From the NCBI GenBank assembly GCA_951213105.1, contig OX578145.1, positions 9,937,191 to 10,001,190 on the forward strand: a stretch of DNA of 64,000 nucleotides, given 5' to 3'. Shown here piece after piece: positions 10,909-22,325 of the stretch. Source of the stretch: Amaurobius ferox. Lineage: Eukaryota > Arthropoda > Arachnida > Araneae > Amaurobiidae. Position 1 is the stretch's first letter; each line of letters begins with the position of its first letter. The position numbers were made by a program, and so were the translations under genes. The notes below the pieces were generated by a model. It did no database searches, was not told the origin of the DNA, and saw only the letters and a list, made by a program, of their open reading frames with translations.

Positions 10909-11240
10909 TATGTAATAGTTGTACTCAACAAGTACAAATATTACTCAATAGTACAAACTTTAAAAGACATTTTTTTTTCAATTTATTTAAAATTTCAAAA
11001 TGTAAACGAAACATTCTGAAGTTTAAATATTTAAATTCAGCAACTTAAAAAAATGAGAATTAAAGTGTAAATAAAAACAATTATATATATATATATATAA
11101 ACGTCAGCTGAAGATAAAATTATCAACATTTCCAGACACTGGTGGGCACTGTCGGCACTACAGCGATTATCAACATTTCCCCCGCATGTACATGCATAGA
11201 TCACGGAATACATTGAAGTGAATGCATTCGTGAATATTTG
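10909..11240. other. AT-rich spacer
   Basis: Nothing recognised apart from a short TA run at about 11082-11098. Confidence 0.5.
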
Positions 11241-12400
11241 TAAGTGTGTTAAGACATACACACACACACACCTCCACCCCTTCCCCAACCGATCAGAGAG
11301 ATCTCCCAACGAGAACTGAAAGCACGCGGATTGTATTTATTCTCGCAGAGTACGGCCCTCGAGATTCTCAAACAAACCTGTTCGAAAACCCCCTCCCTGC
11401 CTCTCGCAATCCTTTGCTCCTGCGCTTCAAAAGCATCCCCCGGAGCACGTGCAGGGCGAATCTCTCCCCCTCTCCGCGTGTTTGCTCTACTTCGAACAAA
11501 TATCTCTGAAACTCTGAAATCTTTCTGTAGAGAAAGATGGGGGGCAGAGAATTAAAAGTATCTCAAAATGTAAGGGAGGGGGGGGGGGAGTTTCAGCGGG
11601 AGCTTTTATGTTCGAAATCACTGCGAGATGCAAATATAAAAGGGGAGCCAGGGTCGCGTTTACACGTCCAATCGAAACTCAGCGAAGCCTGCTATCCAAT
11701 CAGGGCGCTCGCTTCGTTATCAAAGGGGGTAAATTTCGAATGCTCTATCCCTTGCCTTTGATTTGCCCGCGCCGTGTTTACCCTTGTCCAAATCCGAGCC
11801 AATCTGTGTCCTACATTTCCCGGGTCGCTGTTTGCACTAAATCGGCCGATGAATACTCTACAACGAAATCGCAGACGCCTGGGGTTTACACTGCAGTTCT
11901 AATTTTCGTTCGCGTGTGTGTTCAGACTGACAAAGTCTTTTGTGTCGAAGTCTTCTCAGTTTGCCATCCCCCCCCCCATACGACGTCGTTTTGTATTGTT
12001 TAAAATTTACGTGAAACGCAGACCCGTTTTGTGAAAAGGTGACTTTTAATGCACACAATGAAAGCGCGCCGAAATCGTCTCTTTAAAGCTCCAAATTCAT
12101 ATTGACACTCGCGTTGAAATTGTAATTCGTCATTGTTTGGGGTCTTTCTATTAAAATATCCAGTCGCGACAGAATCTTCGGAGGTTGCTTTAAAATTCTC
12201 GGGGGATGTTCCCTCATGGAGATTTTATAGACTCCAAAGCTTTGTCGACTGATTCCGATGCAGAGACATAAATAGCGGGAATTCAACAGAAACAAGTACT
12301 TTGAAAACTTTGGCTTTCGACATTCGCATTGAACTTTTGTTATAATGAAGTCAAAACCGTTTATAACGAAGTCCAAAATAGTGAATTTAAAAGTGTAATG
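11240..12400. promoter_or_regulatory. GC-rich single-copy island
   Basis: Sharp rise in GC against AT-rich flanks, with no match to any repeat family in the window. It contains several CCAAT/ATTGG motifs (for example near 11669, 11696, 11799) and G and C homopolymers (11578-11588, 11968-11977). Frames of up to 131 codons overlap here on several strands but show no domain and no consistent coding signature. It could be a conserved non-coding element, enhancer or promoter-proximal island; that is inference from composition only. Confidence 0.35.
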
Positions 12401-12539
12401 GCGAAAATAGAAATGTCTCTCTTTACTAAAAACAATGATGGTTTGCTTATTTGTAGAACGAAATGACTACTTTAAAGAAAATCGTTGTAGATACTTGAAT
12501 TTCGTCATTTGCAGAACATGTTACGTAGTAAAATTTGTA

Positions 12540-12660
12540 GAGAACCTTGCTGCTCCAACCGGGAACCGAACCTTGAGTCTCAACTGAGCAATCGACGCTC
12601 TGTCGTTGAGCTACTGGGACGAAATGGCAAACTCTTATTGTTGAAGTGGACCCTACATAC
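12540..12660 (-). mobile_element. SINE2, tRNA-like head (left part of a split copy)
   Basis: The minus strand reads cccagtagctcaacgacaga...ggttcggttcccggttgg: tRNA box A (tagctcaacg) and box B (ggttcggttcc) at normal spacing. The element continues beyond the solo LTR at 12661-13565 into 13566-13790, where the ccaccctctaatgccagatt block matches the SINE2 body at 21945 and 31078. Confidence 0.85.
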
Positions 12661-13565
12661 TGTGGCGTAGTGGTAGCGTGGTTTTATAGTCACAGCCAAA
12701 TAACTCTCGAGTGACTTCAATTCTTTATTTATTTACAGCAATTAGGTAATATACAATTTAGGTTACAAATGTATCCAAATCTGATGTGAGGCGAATAGTC
12801 CGCTGAGGTCACTCTGACGTGTTCAAGAAAATGTCCACATCAATTTCCAGTGGAAAGTCTATGAGAGGTAATTCTCTAACTAGGTTTCAAGATGAAACTG
12901 ACGTAAGTCCACGATGCGGTGACGTCCTGTCACGACAATATGCTAGACCCGGGTGGTCTGAATTTTAGACTAGCGGTAGTCTATCTGGATCGAGTCCTAC
13001 TGGGCCCTCGATCTCTCTTCCGTTCCGTCCTTAGGTCAGGAACTATCGCAGAAGACTTCTGCTCAAAAACCAATAGTACAGGGCCTATGCCCGAGAAGCA
13101 CTCTCTTTCCAAAAAGACGAGCTCTCTTGTCGAAGATCAGATCTTAACTGGTCTCTCAAAAACTGCTCCGGTCGCCCTCAGAAAAAGAGCCACCAGGGGA
13201 CAATTTACTCTCTATTTTTTTATTGGATCTTAATATCCGTGATGTCATTTTTCTTGAGTCTCATTTGTCCGGAGACTCGTGCCAGTAAGTCTAGGGGACA
13301 CTCCCCTCACGTCTGGAGCTAACGTCCACGCGATCACTCAAGGCGGTTCATGCCAGCTTAGCCTTTCTTTTTAACTGTCAATTTTCCAGACATGGTGGCG
13401 CGGGATTCGCGACGTCCATTGTTCTGGTGACCTCTGGTGTCTTTAACATTCAAAGGGTCACAGGTGTGCCCGGTCTGGAATTCTAAGCCCCAATTCCAAT
13501 TCGGGGGGGGGGGGGGGGGAGATTTAATTACAGCTTCATTTGCTGAATTAATTTAATTCGGCACA
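12661..13565. mobile_element. Solo LTR of an LTR retrotransposon
   Basis: A 905-bp insert that starts TGTGGCG and ends GGCACA (TG...CA) and is flanked by the exact 4-bp duplication ATAC (12657-12660 and 13566-13569). Removing the insert and one ATAC restores the SINE2 sequence (cctac-ATAC-tccaccctctaatg versus ctgcattctccactctctaatg), which proves the insertion. A 4-bp duplication with TG/CA ends fits Gypsy-type or related elements. No internal gag-pol region remains, so it is a solo LTR. A run of 17 G lies at 13503-13519. Confidence 0.82.
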
Positions 13566-13790
13566 ATACTCCACCCTCTAATGCCAGATTGGCGGGCAAC
13601 TGACCATCTGACTGACCACCTCCTGTTATTTTTACCTCAGGTTAGCCTCCTGCTACTACTACTAATTTTACCCAGGTTAGTATCCTACAGGGTCGTTACC
13701 CTCTCAATCTGCAATCGGTGCTCCATCTTCTAGAATCCACTGAATCAATACTAGTCATACTAGGGCCACCTTCCTTCCATATTTTCTGTT
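13566..13790 (-). mobile_element. SINE2 body (right part of the split copy)
   Basis: Matches the SINE2 linker body seen at 21945-22140 and 31075-31270 (aactgaccatctgactgacc, ggttagcctcctg, tccactgaatc). It ends near 13780 without the second tRNA-like head, so the copy is truncated on that side. Confidence 0.8.
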
Positions 13791-14230
13791 TAAAGAAAAA
13801 AAGATATGTTAACTGTTCTTATTTTCTCGGTTCTTTCTTTTTCTTTTGACCCTTTTTACTTTTATTTTTTATAATTTTCCTTCTCTAAATTTTATTCTAA
13901 ATTTCTGTTTTTGTTTTCCATGTGCTTAATTTTTTTTTTTTTTCCTTTTCATATACTTTCTTTTTATATATTTTCTAAATTTTACTTTTAAAATTTTATT
14001 ATTTTCTTTCATTTTAATCTATTTTTCATTATGTTTATATACCTCACTCTAAATTTTATTTGTCAATGATCTTTTTATCTATATTCGCAATAACCCTTTT
14101 CCCATTTTCGAAAAATGGACGTATTTGTCAAGTTCAAATATAATGTAAAACTGTCTGTTTAACCACACTATTTTTCATCCATTGTTACCTTTTTAGACCT
14201 AACTAAATGTTCGTTTGGCGGGATGGTAGA
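13791..14230. other. T-rich spacer
   Basis: Strongly pyrimidine-biased (ttttattttctttc patterns). No repeat family or gene recognised. Confidence 0.55.
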
Positions 14231-14652
14231 CCTTGGGTGCCTCCTGAATGCAGGAGGTATCCTTTCCAGGCCGTGCAGCTAGCTACTCTAAACCCACTAT
14301 GTGACTCGCACGGTCTGGGATCTTCAGACCTTCAACTTCCTATTGATGATAATAATATAATAGCAATGATAAAGGGGATAGTAGGCCTTGGGTGCCTCCT
14401 GAGTGCAGGAAGTATCCTTTCCCGACCGTGCAGCTAGCTACTCTAAACCCACTATGTGAGTCGCACGGTCTAAGGTCTTCTGACCTCCGACATCCTATTG
14501 ATGGTAATAATATAATGGTAATGATAAAGGGGATAGTAGGCCTTGGGTGCCTCCTGAGTGCAGGAGGTATCCTTTCCTGGCCGTGCAGCTAGCTACTCTA
14601 AACCTACTATGTGAGTTGCATGGTCTGGGGTCTTCAGACCTCCGACATCTTT
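14231..14652. repeat. 155-bp tandem repeat, about 2.7 copies
   Basis: The block ccttgggtgcctcctga begins at 14231, 14386 and 14541, so the period is exactly 155 bp. The third unit breaks off at about 14650, where it merges into the SINE2 body (cttcagacctccgacatctt) that leads to the head at 14690. The units contain gtgcagctagctactctaaa and near-palindromic gaccgtg/cacggtc segments. The array is embedded in a SINE2 copy. Confidence 0.9.
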
Positions 14653-14689
14653 GCACTCACCTACAGGGTTTATTTGTTCCGGCGTCATT

Positions 14690-14800
14690 TTAAAGAACCT
14701 TGCTGCCCCAATCGGAAATTCAACCCTGGGTCTCCGAACTGGCCAGCGGACGCTCTACCGTTGAGTTACTGGGACAAAATTGCAATCTCTTATCATTGAA
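14690..14800 (-). mobile_element. SINE2 tRNA-like head attached to the 155-bp array
   Basis: The minus strand shows box A-like cagtaactcaacggtagagc and a decayed box B, followed by the aatgacgccggaacaaat body start and then the tandem array. This orders the element as head, body start, array. Confidence 0.8.
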
Positions 14801-14834
14801 GAGCCGATCCATATCGACCATAAGAACTTTATAT

Positions 14835-14940
14835 TTTTGGCAGTATCTCAATGGATAATCTCGACTGCCCAGTTCGAAGATCCGTGGTTTGAATCCCGAC
14901 TAAGAAGACAGCGAGTTCTTTACAATACTATAGTTACAAA
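14835..14940 (+). mobile_element. SINE2 tRNA-like head, plus orientation, decayed
   Basis: Reads cagtatctcaatggataatc...gatccgtggtttgaatcc, aligned with the SINE2 head (box A and box B positions kept) but with many substitutions. It forms an inverted pair with the head at 14690-14800. Confidence 0.65.
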
Positions 14941-15007
14941 TTCAGGAATAATATTCCTTCTCTAAATGATTTTTATATTTTTCGGTAAATAACCATCAAG
15001 ATAACTA

Positions 15008-15914
15008 AAAAAATTTGATCTGGGCAGCACATGACTTTCCTTATACAATGCAATGAATTTACTGCTTTTACAGAAAGAAAATAGGTTATTCTTATAGTTG
15101 ATACTTATATTCTTACCAAGACATTGAATTTTCGTCAATGAGTCATTTTCATTGATTTGGCGTCATTTTTATCCATTTGGCGAGATTTTTGTTAATTTGG
15201 CAACATTTAAAAAAGTCGCCAAGTTGGCAACATTCCGCCAAAATTGTCGCCAAAATCTCGCCAAGTGTTATGGACGGAATAATAAATTATTCTTATAGCA
15301 GATTGCCGTTCAAATACAAAAGTATTACTCAAAGTATCTTTTCTCATGAATAGAACGAGCTAGATCCACGAGAATGATGTCATCCAATTTATCGCATGAT
15401 ATTGCATATGAAAAGTGAGCATGTTTCTCAATAGTTAATATATTTTTTTTAATTTATTGTATTTTTTGATAAATTTATTTGAAAAATGTGCAATATCTCG
15501 AGAACGGTTCATGCTAGCATTCTAAAGTTTACGTCAATCGTTTTCTAAGGAAAAATTACATAAAAAATGTCTATTTGCGTAACTTTATTAAAGGTTTTGA
15601 TTTTTTGATGATTTTTCGAAATTTCACTCGAATATTTAGGGGGCTTCTGAACATTCGATTGCGTTTAAAAGCTATAAGCTTTCAGTATTTATGGATTGTG
15701 ATTGTTGTACCAAATTTCATTCGAATCGCTCCATTCGTTCGTGAGATATCGTCTCCACAGACTCACTGACACACACACACACACAGACATCACTTCAAAA
15801 GTGTTCGATTCGTGATCAGGGATACTTGAAACGTGTTCTCCGGTCGGAAACTCGAATTCGAATTTTCGACCCCGTCACAATACTTTCCTTATACATTATG
15901 TATATAAGGAAAGT
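15008..15914 (-). mobile_element. Family A element, copy 2 (full length, reverse)
   Basis: Reverse complement of copy 1. The gggcagcacatgactttcc terminal block is at the left (about 15020-15041). The TCGCCAA motif cluster lies at 15170-15262, a CA microsatellite at 15769-15786, and the terminal palindrome at about 15881-15914. It lies about 370 bp from the plus-oriented copy 3. Confidence 0.85.
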
Positions 15915-15965
15915 AATAATAATTTAATGAATAAGCCCGATGCTATAAAGAGCTAAATGCAACGT

Positions 15966-16119
15966 AAATATAAACTGGTCAACTGCTTTCAAAGGCAGGA
16001 GAGAGGAGGGTCGATTGGATTAAGTTGCATATTTGATTTGAATAAGTAAGATAGGGCTTTTTGTCGATTCTGAAGAAAGTTGATTAGTGCCTTTGAAACC
16101 AGTTGACCAGTTCATATTT
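15966..16119. mobile_element. Small foldback MITE, 32-bp inverted ends
   Basis: The left arm aaatataaactggtcaactg... (15966-15997) is nearly the exact complement of the right arm ...cagttgaccagttcatattt (to 16119), with two mismatches visible. It is 154 bp long. I see no convincing target duplication. No second copy is in the window. Confidence 0.75.
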
Positions 16120-16124
16120 GTGTT

Positions 16125-17215
16125 TATTCTATATTTACAAAGTTTACTTTAAAATCAAAGACAACCAAAAAATAGGGTTGGAAGTCTTTTATTAAAATCT
16201 CCTTTTTACGACGTACAAAAATTACACGTCCGAAAGTACCACTGATGAAGGGCAGCTTCGCCACTGACGAAGAGCAGCTGTCCTTATATACATAATGTAT
16301 AACGAAGGCATTGTGACGGGGTCGAAAATTCGAATTCTGTTTTCGACGGAAGAGCACGTTTCAAGCATCCCTGATCACGAATCGAACATTTGTGAGGTGA
16401 TGTCTGTGTGTGTGTGTCACTGAGTCTGTGGAGACGATAATTGACGAACGAATGGACCGATTCGAACGAAATTTGGTACAAAAATCACAATCCGTGAATG
16501 CTGGAAGCCTATTGTTTTTATACGCAATCGAATGTTCAGAACCCCCTTAAATTTTCGAGTGAAATTTTGAAAAAATCATCAAAACTTCTAATAAAGTTAC
16601 ACAAATAAACATTTTTTAATCGTTTTCTAATGAAACATTATGTAACATAAATTTTAGAACGCTAGCATGTATCGTTCTCGAGGTATTGCATATTTTTCAA
16701 AAGAAATTATCAAAAAATTATATAAAATAAAAAAAAAATATTTCTTATTGAGAAATATGTTCACTTTTCATATGTAATATCATGCGATACATTGGGTGAC
16801 ATCATTCTCGTGGATCTAGTTCCTTCTATTCATGAAAAAAGATACTTTGAGTAATACTTTTGTATTTGAACGCCAATAGTCATTTATCTGCAATAAGAAT
16901 AAATTATTTTCCGTCCATAACGCTTGGCGAGATTTTGGCGACGAATTTGGCGGAATGTCGCCAACTTGGTGACTTTTTAAATGTTACCAAATCAAAGAAA
17001 ATCTCACCAAATTAATAAAAATGACGCTAAATCAAAGAAAATAACGACAATTTGAAGAAAATTCAAAATCTTGGAAATAATATAAGTATCTACTATAAGA
17101 ATAACCTATTTTGTTTTTACTGTAAATGTAGTAAATACATTACATTATATAAGGAAAGTCATGTGCTGCCCACATCAGATTTATTTTTGGTTGTCTTTGA
17201 TTTGAAAGTATTAAT
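16125..17215. mobile_element. Foldback MITE split by family A copy 3
   Basis: The left end ctttaaaatcaaagacaacc (about 16145) and the right end ggttgtctttgatttgaaag (about 17189-17208) match the two arms of the foldback at 32618-32826. Between them sits family A copy 3 (16281-17182). Part of the MITE's right arm was lost at the junction. Confidence 0.72.
16281..17182 (+). mobile_element. Family A element, copy 3 (5' tip missing)
   Basis: Starts inside the palindrome (ccttatatacataatgtat), then shows the gacggggtcgaaaattcg block, a tgtgtgtgtg tract, accgattcgaacgaaattt, the TTGGCGA cluster (about 16924-16990), and the right end with ATGTG (17161-17165), a loop of 5, and CACAT (17171-17175). 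Confidence 0.85.
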
Positions 17216-17632
17216 TAGTTGACGTGTTTACATACTATGTTATTACGAATTTTATCTTATATTATCGAGTATGCAACATATTTTTTAGCCTATGTTTTTT
17301 TAATAAATAAATAAAAAGTTCTACCCTGATTTCCACTGCACTAGGCCAGCGTCAGATGACCCGTTGGTCTAGCTCTGACCTGCGAACATCAGGTATTACT
17401 TTGGGTTTGGGGTCCCGGCCCAGCGAGAAAATTTTATTAATAGGAAAAATATATGAACTTTGCTACTCAGTCATAGTAAAAATATTTTTGTTATTGTATT
17501 AATATTACGCTTATAGTGTCAGTCACTTCAGGACAGAACAGCCTCAAAATTAATAAATGAAATCCATAATGTGTATGCTACAAATCCGCTTAAAAAGTTG
17601 GTTACGTTCACTCAAAGTGAACTCACGAAAAA

Positions 17633-18697
17633 CAAGAAAGATCAATCATGCATAAAGCACAGATTATGAAACACTTTCCAACTTCAATGCAATTTCAATT
17701 AAACATCTCTAAAATGCGATACATTCCTCGGCAATATTTTAAAAATTATCACAATACTGCATTAATTTATTATATTTGAAAACTTAAAAGTTCATCGAAA
17801 AAAATGAACTTCGTTCAAATGACGTCAATTAAATGTAAATCACCTGGCTCCTCGGTAATGTTTTTATCATTATCATAATACTACAATAATTTATTATATT
17901 TGAAAACTTCATCAAAAACAACTGCAATTTATTCAAATGACGCCATCGAAATATAAAACGCTTGGCTCTCTCTATAAAAGCAGCATTTCATTCATAAACA
18001 TTTTCCCATTCATTTCATTCAACACAATACTATAATAATTTATTTTATTTAAAAGACCATGGAGGTACAAGTAATTAAACTCTATTGTTAAAACTTCATC
18101 GAAAAAATCGTCCTTCTCTCAGTAAAATCAATGAATATTTCATTCATATCAGCTATGCAGACTCCATGAGCTACATAATTTTGCGTTAAAGATATGCAGT
18201 AATACTTATACAACTTATTCTACATATTTTGCTGTTTACATTTTACATAAGTGAAAAATAGGCTTCGTTGTAGAAATAATCAAATTTGGATGCTCATTTA
18301 AGCTCGAATATATTGTAATTGCGTTGTTTCAGTATGTAGATGCACAGATTTTAGGCAAAAATAAAGTGGTTTTAGGAGGGATACAACACTCAATGTGAAT
18401 TAAAAAGAACTTTAAAAGTTACAATTTTGAAACAAGATGGATGCTATATTTTATTTTGAAGTGGGTCACGTGATCTCTGCATACGATGGTCACGTGATCG
18501 CTTCATATAAGAGGTGTAATTACTATTTTCATATTTATTTTAAAAAGTACTGAATGTATTTTGCTGAAATTTTTTTTATATATTTCACTGGATAATTTGA
18601 ATATTACTTAAAATTTTCGAAGCATTTGTGAATTTTAAATCCGCTTAAAAAATGTTTAAAAAATCATAAACGCTTTTCAACTTTGTTGTAAAGTGTT
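17633..18697 (-). mobile_element. Family C element, copy C1 (reverse, internal deletion)
   Basis: Left edge caagaaagatcaatcatgca and right edge aactttgttgtaaagtgt correspond to the two family C termini in reverse. The tctg microsatellite block seen in C2 and C3 is deleted. It carries TGACGTCA at 17820-17827 and TCACGTGA at 18466-18473 and 18490-18497. Confidence 0.85.
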
Positions 18698-18847
18698 GAA
18701 AAACAAATTGTATGTTACAAAGAAACAAAAGAAATTGTTACAAAAGCAAGAAAAAATTATTTTTTAAAAATAAAAGGATTTATAAGTTTGAATATCATTT
18801 TAAATTTTATATTAATGTTATTCTTTTAGCTTTTTTTTTTATTTTTA

Positions 18848-19987
18848 ACACTTTACACCATAGTTGAAAAGTGTGTATGACTTTGTTTGTTCTGTCTGTC
18901 TGTCTGTCTGTCCGTTAGAATAATAACTGCCGTAAAAATGACTTCATACTAAAATTTCATTTTGATATTGTTTAGACGGTCTGTGGAACCTGTGGGAATA
19001 TTAATGAATAATATCACCCAATTAATTTTGGATTGAACCCGGGTTGTGAAAATGAAATGCATCGAAACCTATGGGACCTCATTTATCAAACATTTTTTAA
19101 GCGTAATTAAAATTCACAAATTGCTTCGAAAGTTTTGGGAAATATTCAAATTATCACAAAATGTATAAAAAAATTTCAGCAAAATATATTCAGTAGTTTT
19201 TTAAATAAAAATTAAAATAATAATGGCACCCTTTATATGAAGAGATCACGTGACTATTATATGAAGAGATCAACTGACCATTTTAAAATAAAATATGGCA
19301 TCCATCTTGTGTCAAAATCGGGATTTTTAAAGTTATTTTTAATTCATATTTAGTGTTGTATCCGTCCTAAAACCCCTTTATTTTTGCTTAAATTTTGTGC
19401 GTCTACATACTGAAAAAACGCAATTACCATATATTTGAGTTTAAATGATCATCCAACTTTAATTATTTCTACAACGAAACTTAATTTTCACTTATGGAGA
19501 ATGTAAACCCCAAAAGATGTAGATTGAGTTGTACATAAGAATTGCTTCATTTCTTTAACGCAAAATTACTTAGCTCATGGAGTCTGCAACATAGCTGATA
19601 TGAATGAAGCATTAATTGATTTTACACAGAGAAGAGGAGGATTTTTTCGTTGAAGTTTTATGTATAGATTTAAATTACTTGTACCTCCATGGTTTTAAGT
19701 TTATAAATAAAATAAATTATTATAGTATTGTGATGAATGAAAGGAATTTAAAACAGTTTATGAATGAAATGCTGCTTTTATAGAGAGAACCAGGCAATTT
19801 ATATTTCGATAACGTCATTTGAATAAAGTTCATTTACTTTCGATGAAGTTTTCAAATACAATAAATTATTGTAGTATTATGATAATTTTAAAAATATTAC
19901 TGAGGAATGTATCGCATTTTAGAGATGTTTATACCAGGCAATTTATATTTTAATGACGTCATTTAAAATGCATGATTGATCTTTCTT
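18848..19987 (+). mobile_element. Family C element, copy C2 (plus)
   Basis: Palindromic 5' end (ACACTTTACACC, loop, GTTGAAAAGTGT), a tctg microsatellite at about 18893-18911, the agacggtctgtggaacctgt block, TCACGTGA at 19246-19253, TGACGTCA at 19954-19961, and the 3' end catgattgatctttctt. Confidence 0.85.
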
Positions 19988-20097
19988 ACTTAAAAATCAC
20001 ACACACACACACAAAATATTTCAACTTCATTTATTTGAATATATTTTTTTCAATGTCATTTAAATTTTTTATTCATTAAAACACACCTACAAAATAA

Positions 20098-21382
20098 CAA
20101 GAAAGATCAATCATGCTTAAAGCATTGATTATGAAACACTTTCCAACTTCAATGCAATTTTATTTAAACATCTCTGAAATGCAATACATTCCTAAGTAAT
20201 ATTTTAAAATTTATCACAATACTACATTAATTTATTATATTTGAAAACTTAAACCTTCATCGAAAAAAATGAACTTCATTCAAATGACGGCATTGAAATA
20301 TAAATTGCCTGGTTTAAACATCTATAAAATGCGATACATTCCTCGGTAATATTTTTAAAATCATCATAATACTACAATAATTTATTATATTTGAAAACTT
20401 CATCGAAAACAACTGACATTCATTCAAATGACTTCATAGAAAAAATAACACGCCTGGCTCTTTCTATAAAAGCAGCATTTCATTCATAATATTTTCCCAT
20501 TCATTTCATTCATCACAGTACTAAAATAATTTATTTTATTTAAAAACTTAAGACCATGGAGCTACAAGTAATTAAACTCTATGCTTAAAACTTCATCGAA
20601 AAAAATCGTCCTTCTCGCTGTAAAATCAATGAATATTTCATTCCTATCAGCTATGCAAACTCCATGAGCTAAATACTTTTGCATTAAAAAATACAGCAAT
20701 TCTTATACAACTCATCCTACATATTTTTTGCTGTTGACATTTTACATAAGTGAAAAATAGGCTTCGTTGTAGAAATGATCATTTATAAACTCAAATATAT
20801 TTGTCATTGCTTTGTTTCAGTATGTAGATGCACAAAATTTAAGCAAAAATAAAGCGGTTTTAGGAGGAATAAAACACTCAATGTGAATTAAAAAGAACTT
20901 TAAAAATCACGATTTTGAGACAAGATGGATGCCATATTTTATTTTGAAGTGCGTCACGTGATATTTTCATATCATGGTCACGTGATTGCTTCATATAAGA
21001 GGTGTAATTATTATTTTGATTTTTATTTAAAAAACTACTGAATATATTTTACTGAAATTGTTTTTATATATTTTATGGAATAATTTGAATAATACCTAAA
21101 ATTTTCGAAGCAATTTGTGAATTTTAAATCCGTTTAAAAAATATTTGAAAAATTAGGTCCCATAGGGTTCAATGTATTTAATTTTTTCAACCCGGGTTCA
21201 ATTTAAAACTAATTGGGTGATATTATTCATTTACATTCCCATAGGTCCTACAGACCGTGTGAACAACATACTAAAATTTCATTTTGATTAAGTCATTTTT
21301 ATGGCAGTTATTGTGCTAACGGACAGACAGACAGACAGAATGAACAAAGTCATAAACACTTTTCAACTTTGTTGTAAAGTGT
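20098..21382 (-). mobile_element. Family C element, copy C3 (reverse, full length)
   Basis: Complete in reverse: caagaaagatcaatcatgct at the left, a cagacagacagacag microsatellite at about 21321-21340, and the palindrome at the right end (to 21382). Two TCACGTGA octamers lie at 20954-20961 and 20978-20985. C1, C2 and C3 form a minus-plus-minus cluster. Confidence 0.87.
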
Positions 21383-21811
21383 CAATTAAAAATATTAAAA
21401 CAAATGGTTTTGTCATTTTCTTTCACACTATTATGCCTTTAGACTTTGCTATTTCAGACGTAGTCTGAGAATGTGTTAATTTAATAGTACCCTGAACAAG
21501 GAAGTGGCAAAGTGTTGTTGCTCCACATGTCTCCCAAATTCTTAATATGGCAATGTGCTGGACGTTTATTTTAGCATTTCTGGATAGGACAGCCATTCGT
21601 CGATTGTCTTATTGTGTTAAATAAATGCCTTCTCTAGCAGTTTAAGCGTCGATGACTAGTAATTAGACAACGCTATACACTTTAATAATTAGCTTTTTTC
21701 GTTTACCTCTCTTTTTTGCCGCGTTTGTTATACTAACTTCTAAAAATCTCAGCTCCAACCCTTTTATTCGATAGGGCATAGTCCCTTTCCCAAGTGTAGA
21801 CCAAACGTGTT
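21383..21811. other. Spacer
   Basis: No gene or repeat recognised. Less AT-rich than the preceding cluster. Confidence 0.5.
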
Positions 21812-22325
21812 TTGTAAAGAGCCTTACTACCCCAACAGGGAACCAAACCCTGGATCTACGAACTGACCAGCCGACGCTCTACCGTTGAGCTACTGGGACG
21901 AAATGGCAAGCTCTCAACGTCGAAGTGTACTCTGCATTCTCCACTCTCTAATGTTAGATTGGCGTGCAACTGACAATCTGACTGACCACCTCCTGTTATT
22001 TGTATCTCAGGTTAGCCTCCTGATATTCCTGGTTTTACCCAGGTTAGTCTCTTGGGTGGTCCTTATTCTCCTAAATTGAAATCGGCTCTCCATATCCCAG
22101 AGTCCACTGAATCTATGCTAGTCATACTAGGGTCACTTTCAGACCTCAACCATCTTTTTACTAACCTACAGGGTAGATTTGTTCGGGCGCCATTGGAAAG
22201 AACCTTGCTGCTACCACCGGGAATCGAACCCTGGATCTCCGAACTGGCCAGCCGACGCTCTACCGTTGAGCTATTGGGCCGAAATTGCAAGCTCTTATTG
22301 TCGAAGTGGACTCTGCAGTTTACTC
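21812..22325 (-). mobile_element. Dimeric tRNA-derived SINE2
   Basis: Minus-strand order: tRNA-like head (22290 to 22195; box A tagctcaacggtagagcg, box B gggttcgattcccgg), a body of about 260 bp with ggttagcctcctg and tccactgaatc, then a second tRNA-like head (21900 to 21818), ending ...tttacaaaa. The same head-body-head order recurs at 30948-31445, so this is a family structure and not two chance insertions. Such heads carry internal pol III promoters. The last 30 bases of a mature tRNA fold and CCA are absent, so this is not a tRNA gene. Confidence 0.85.

Noticed and set aside
11608..12003. 131-codon plus-strand open frame in a GC-rich island
   Set aside because: No recognisable domain, overlapping open frames on the same and opposite strand, and no splice or initiation context. 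GC-rich DNA has fewer stops.
12919..13233. 104-codon frame
   Set aside because: Lies wholly inside the solo LTR; no retroelement protein similarity seen.
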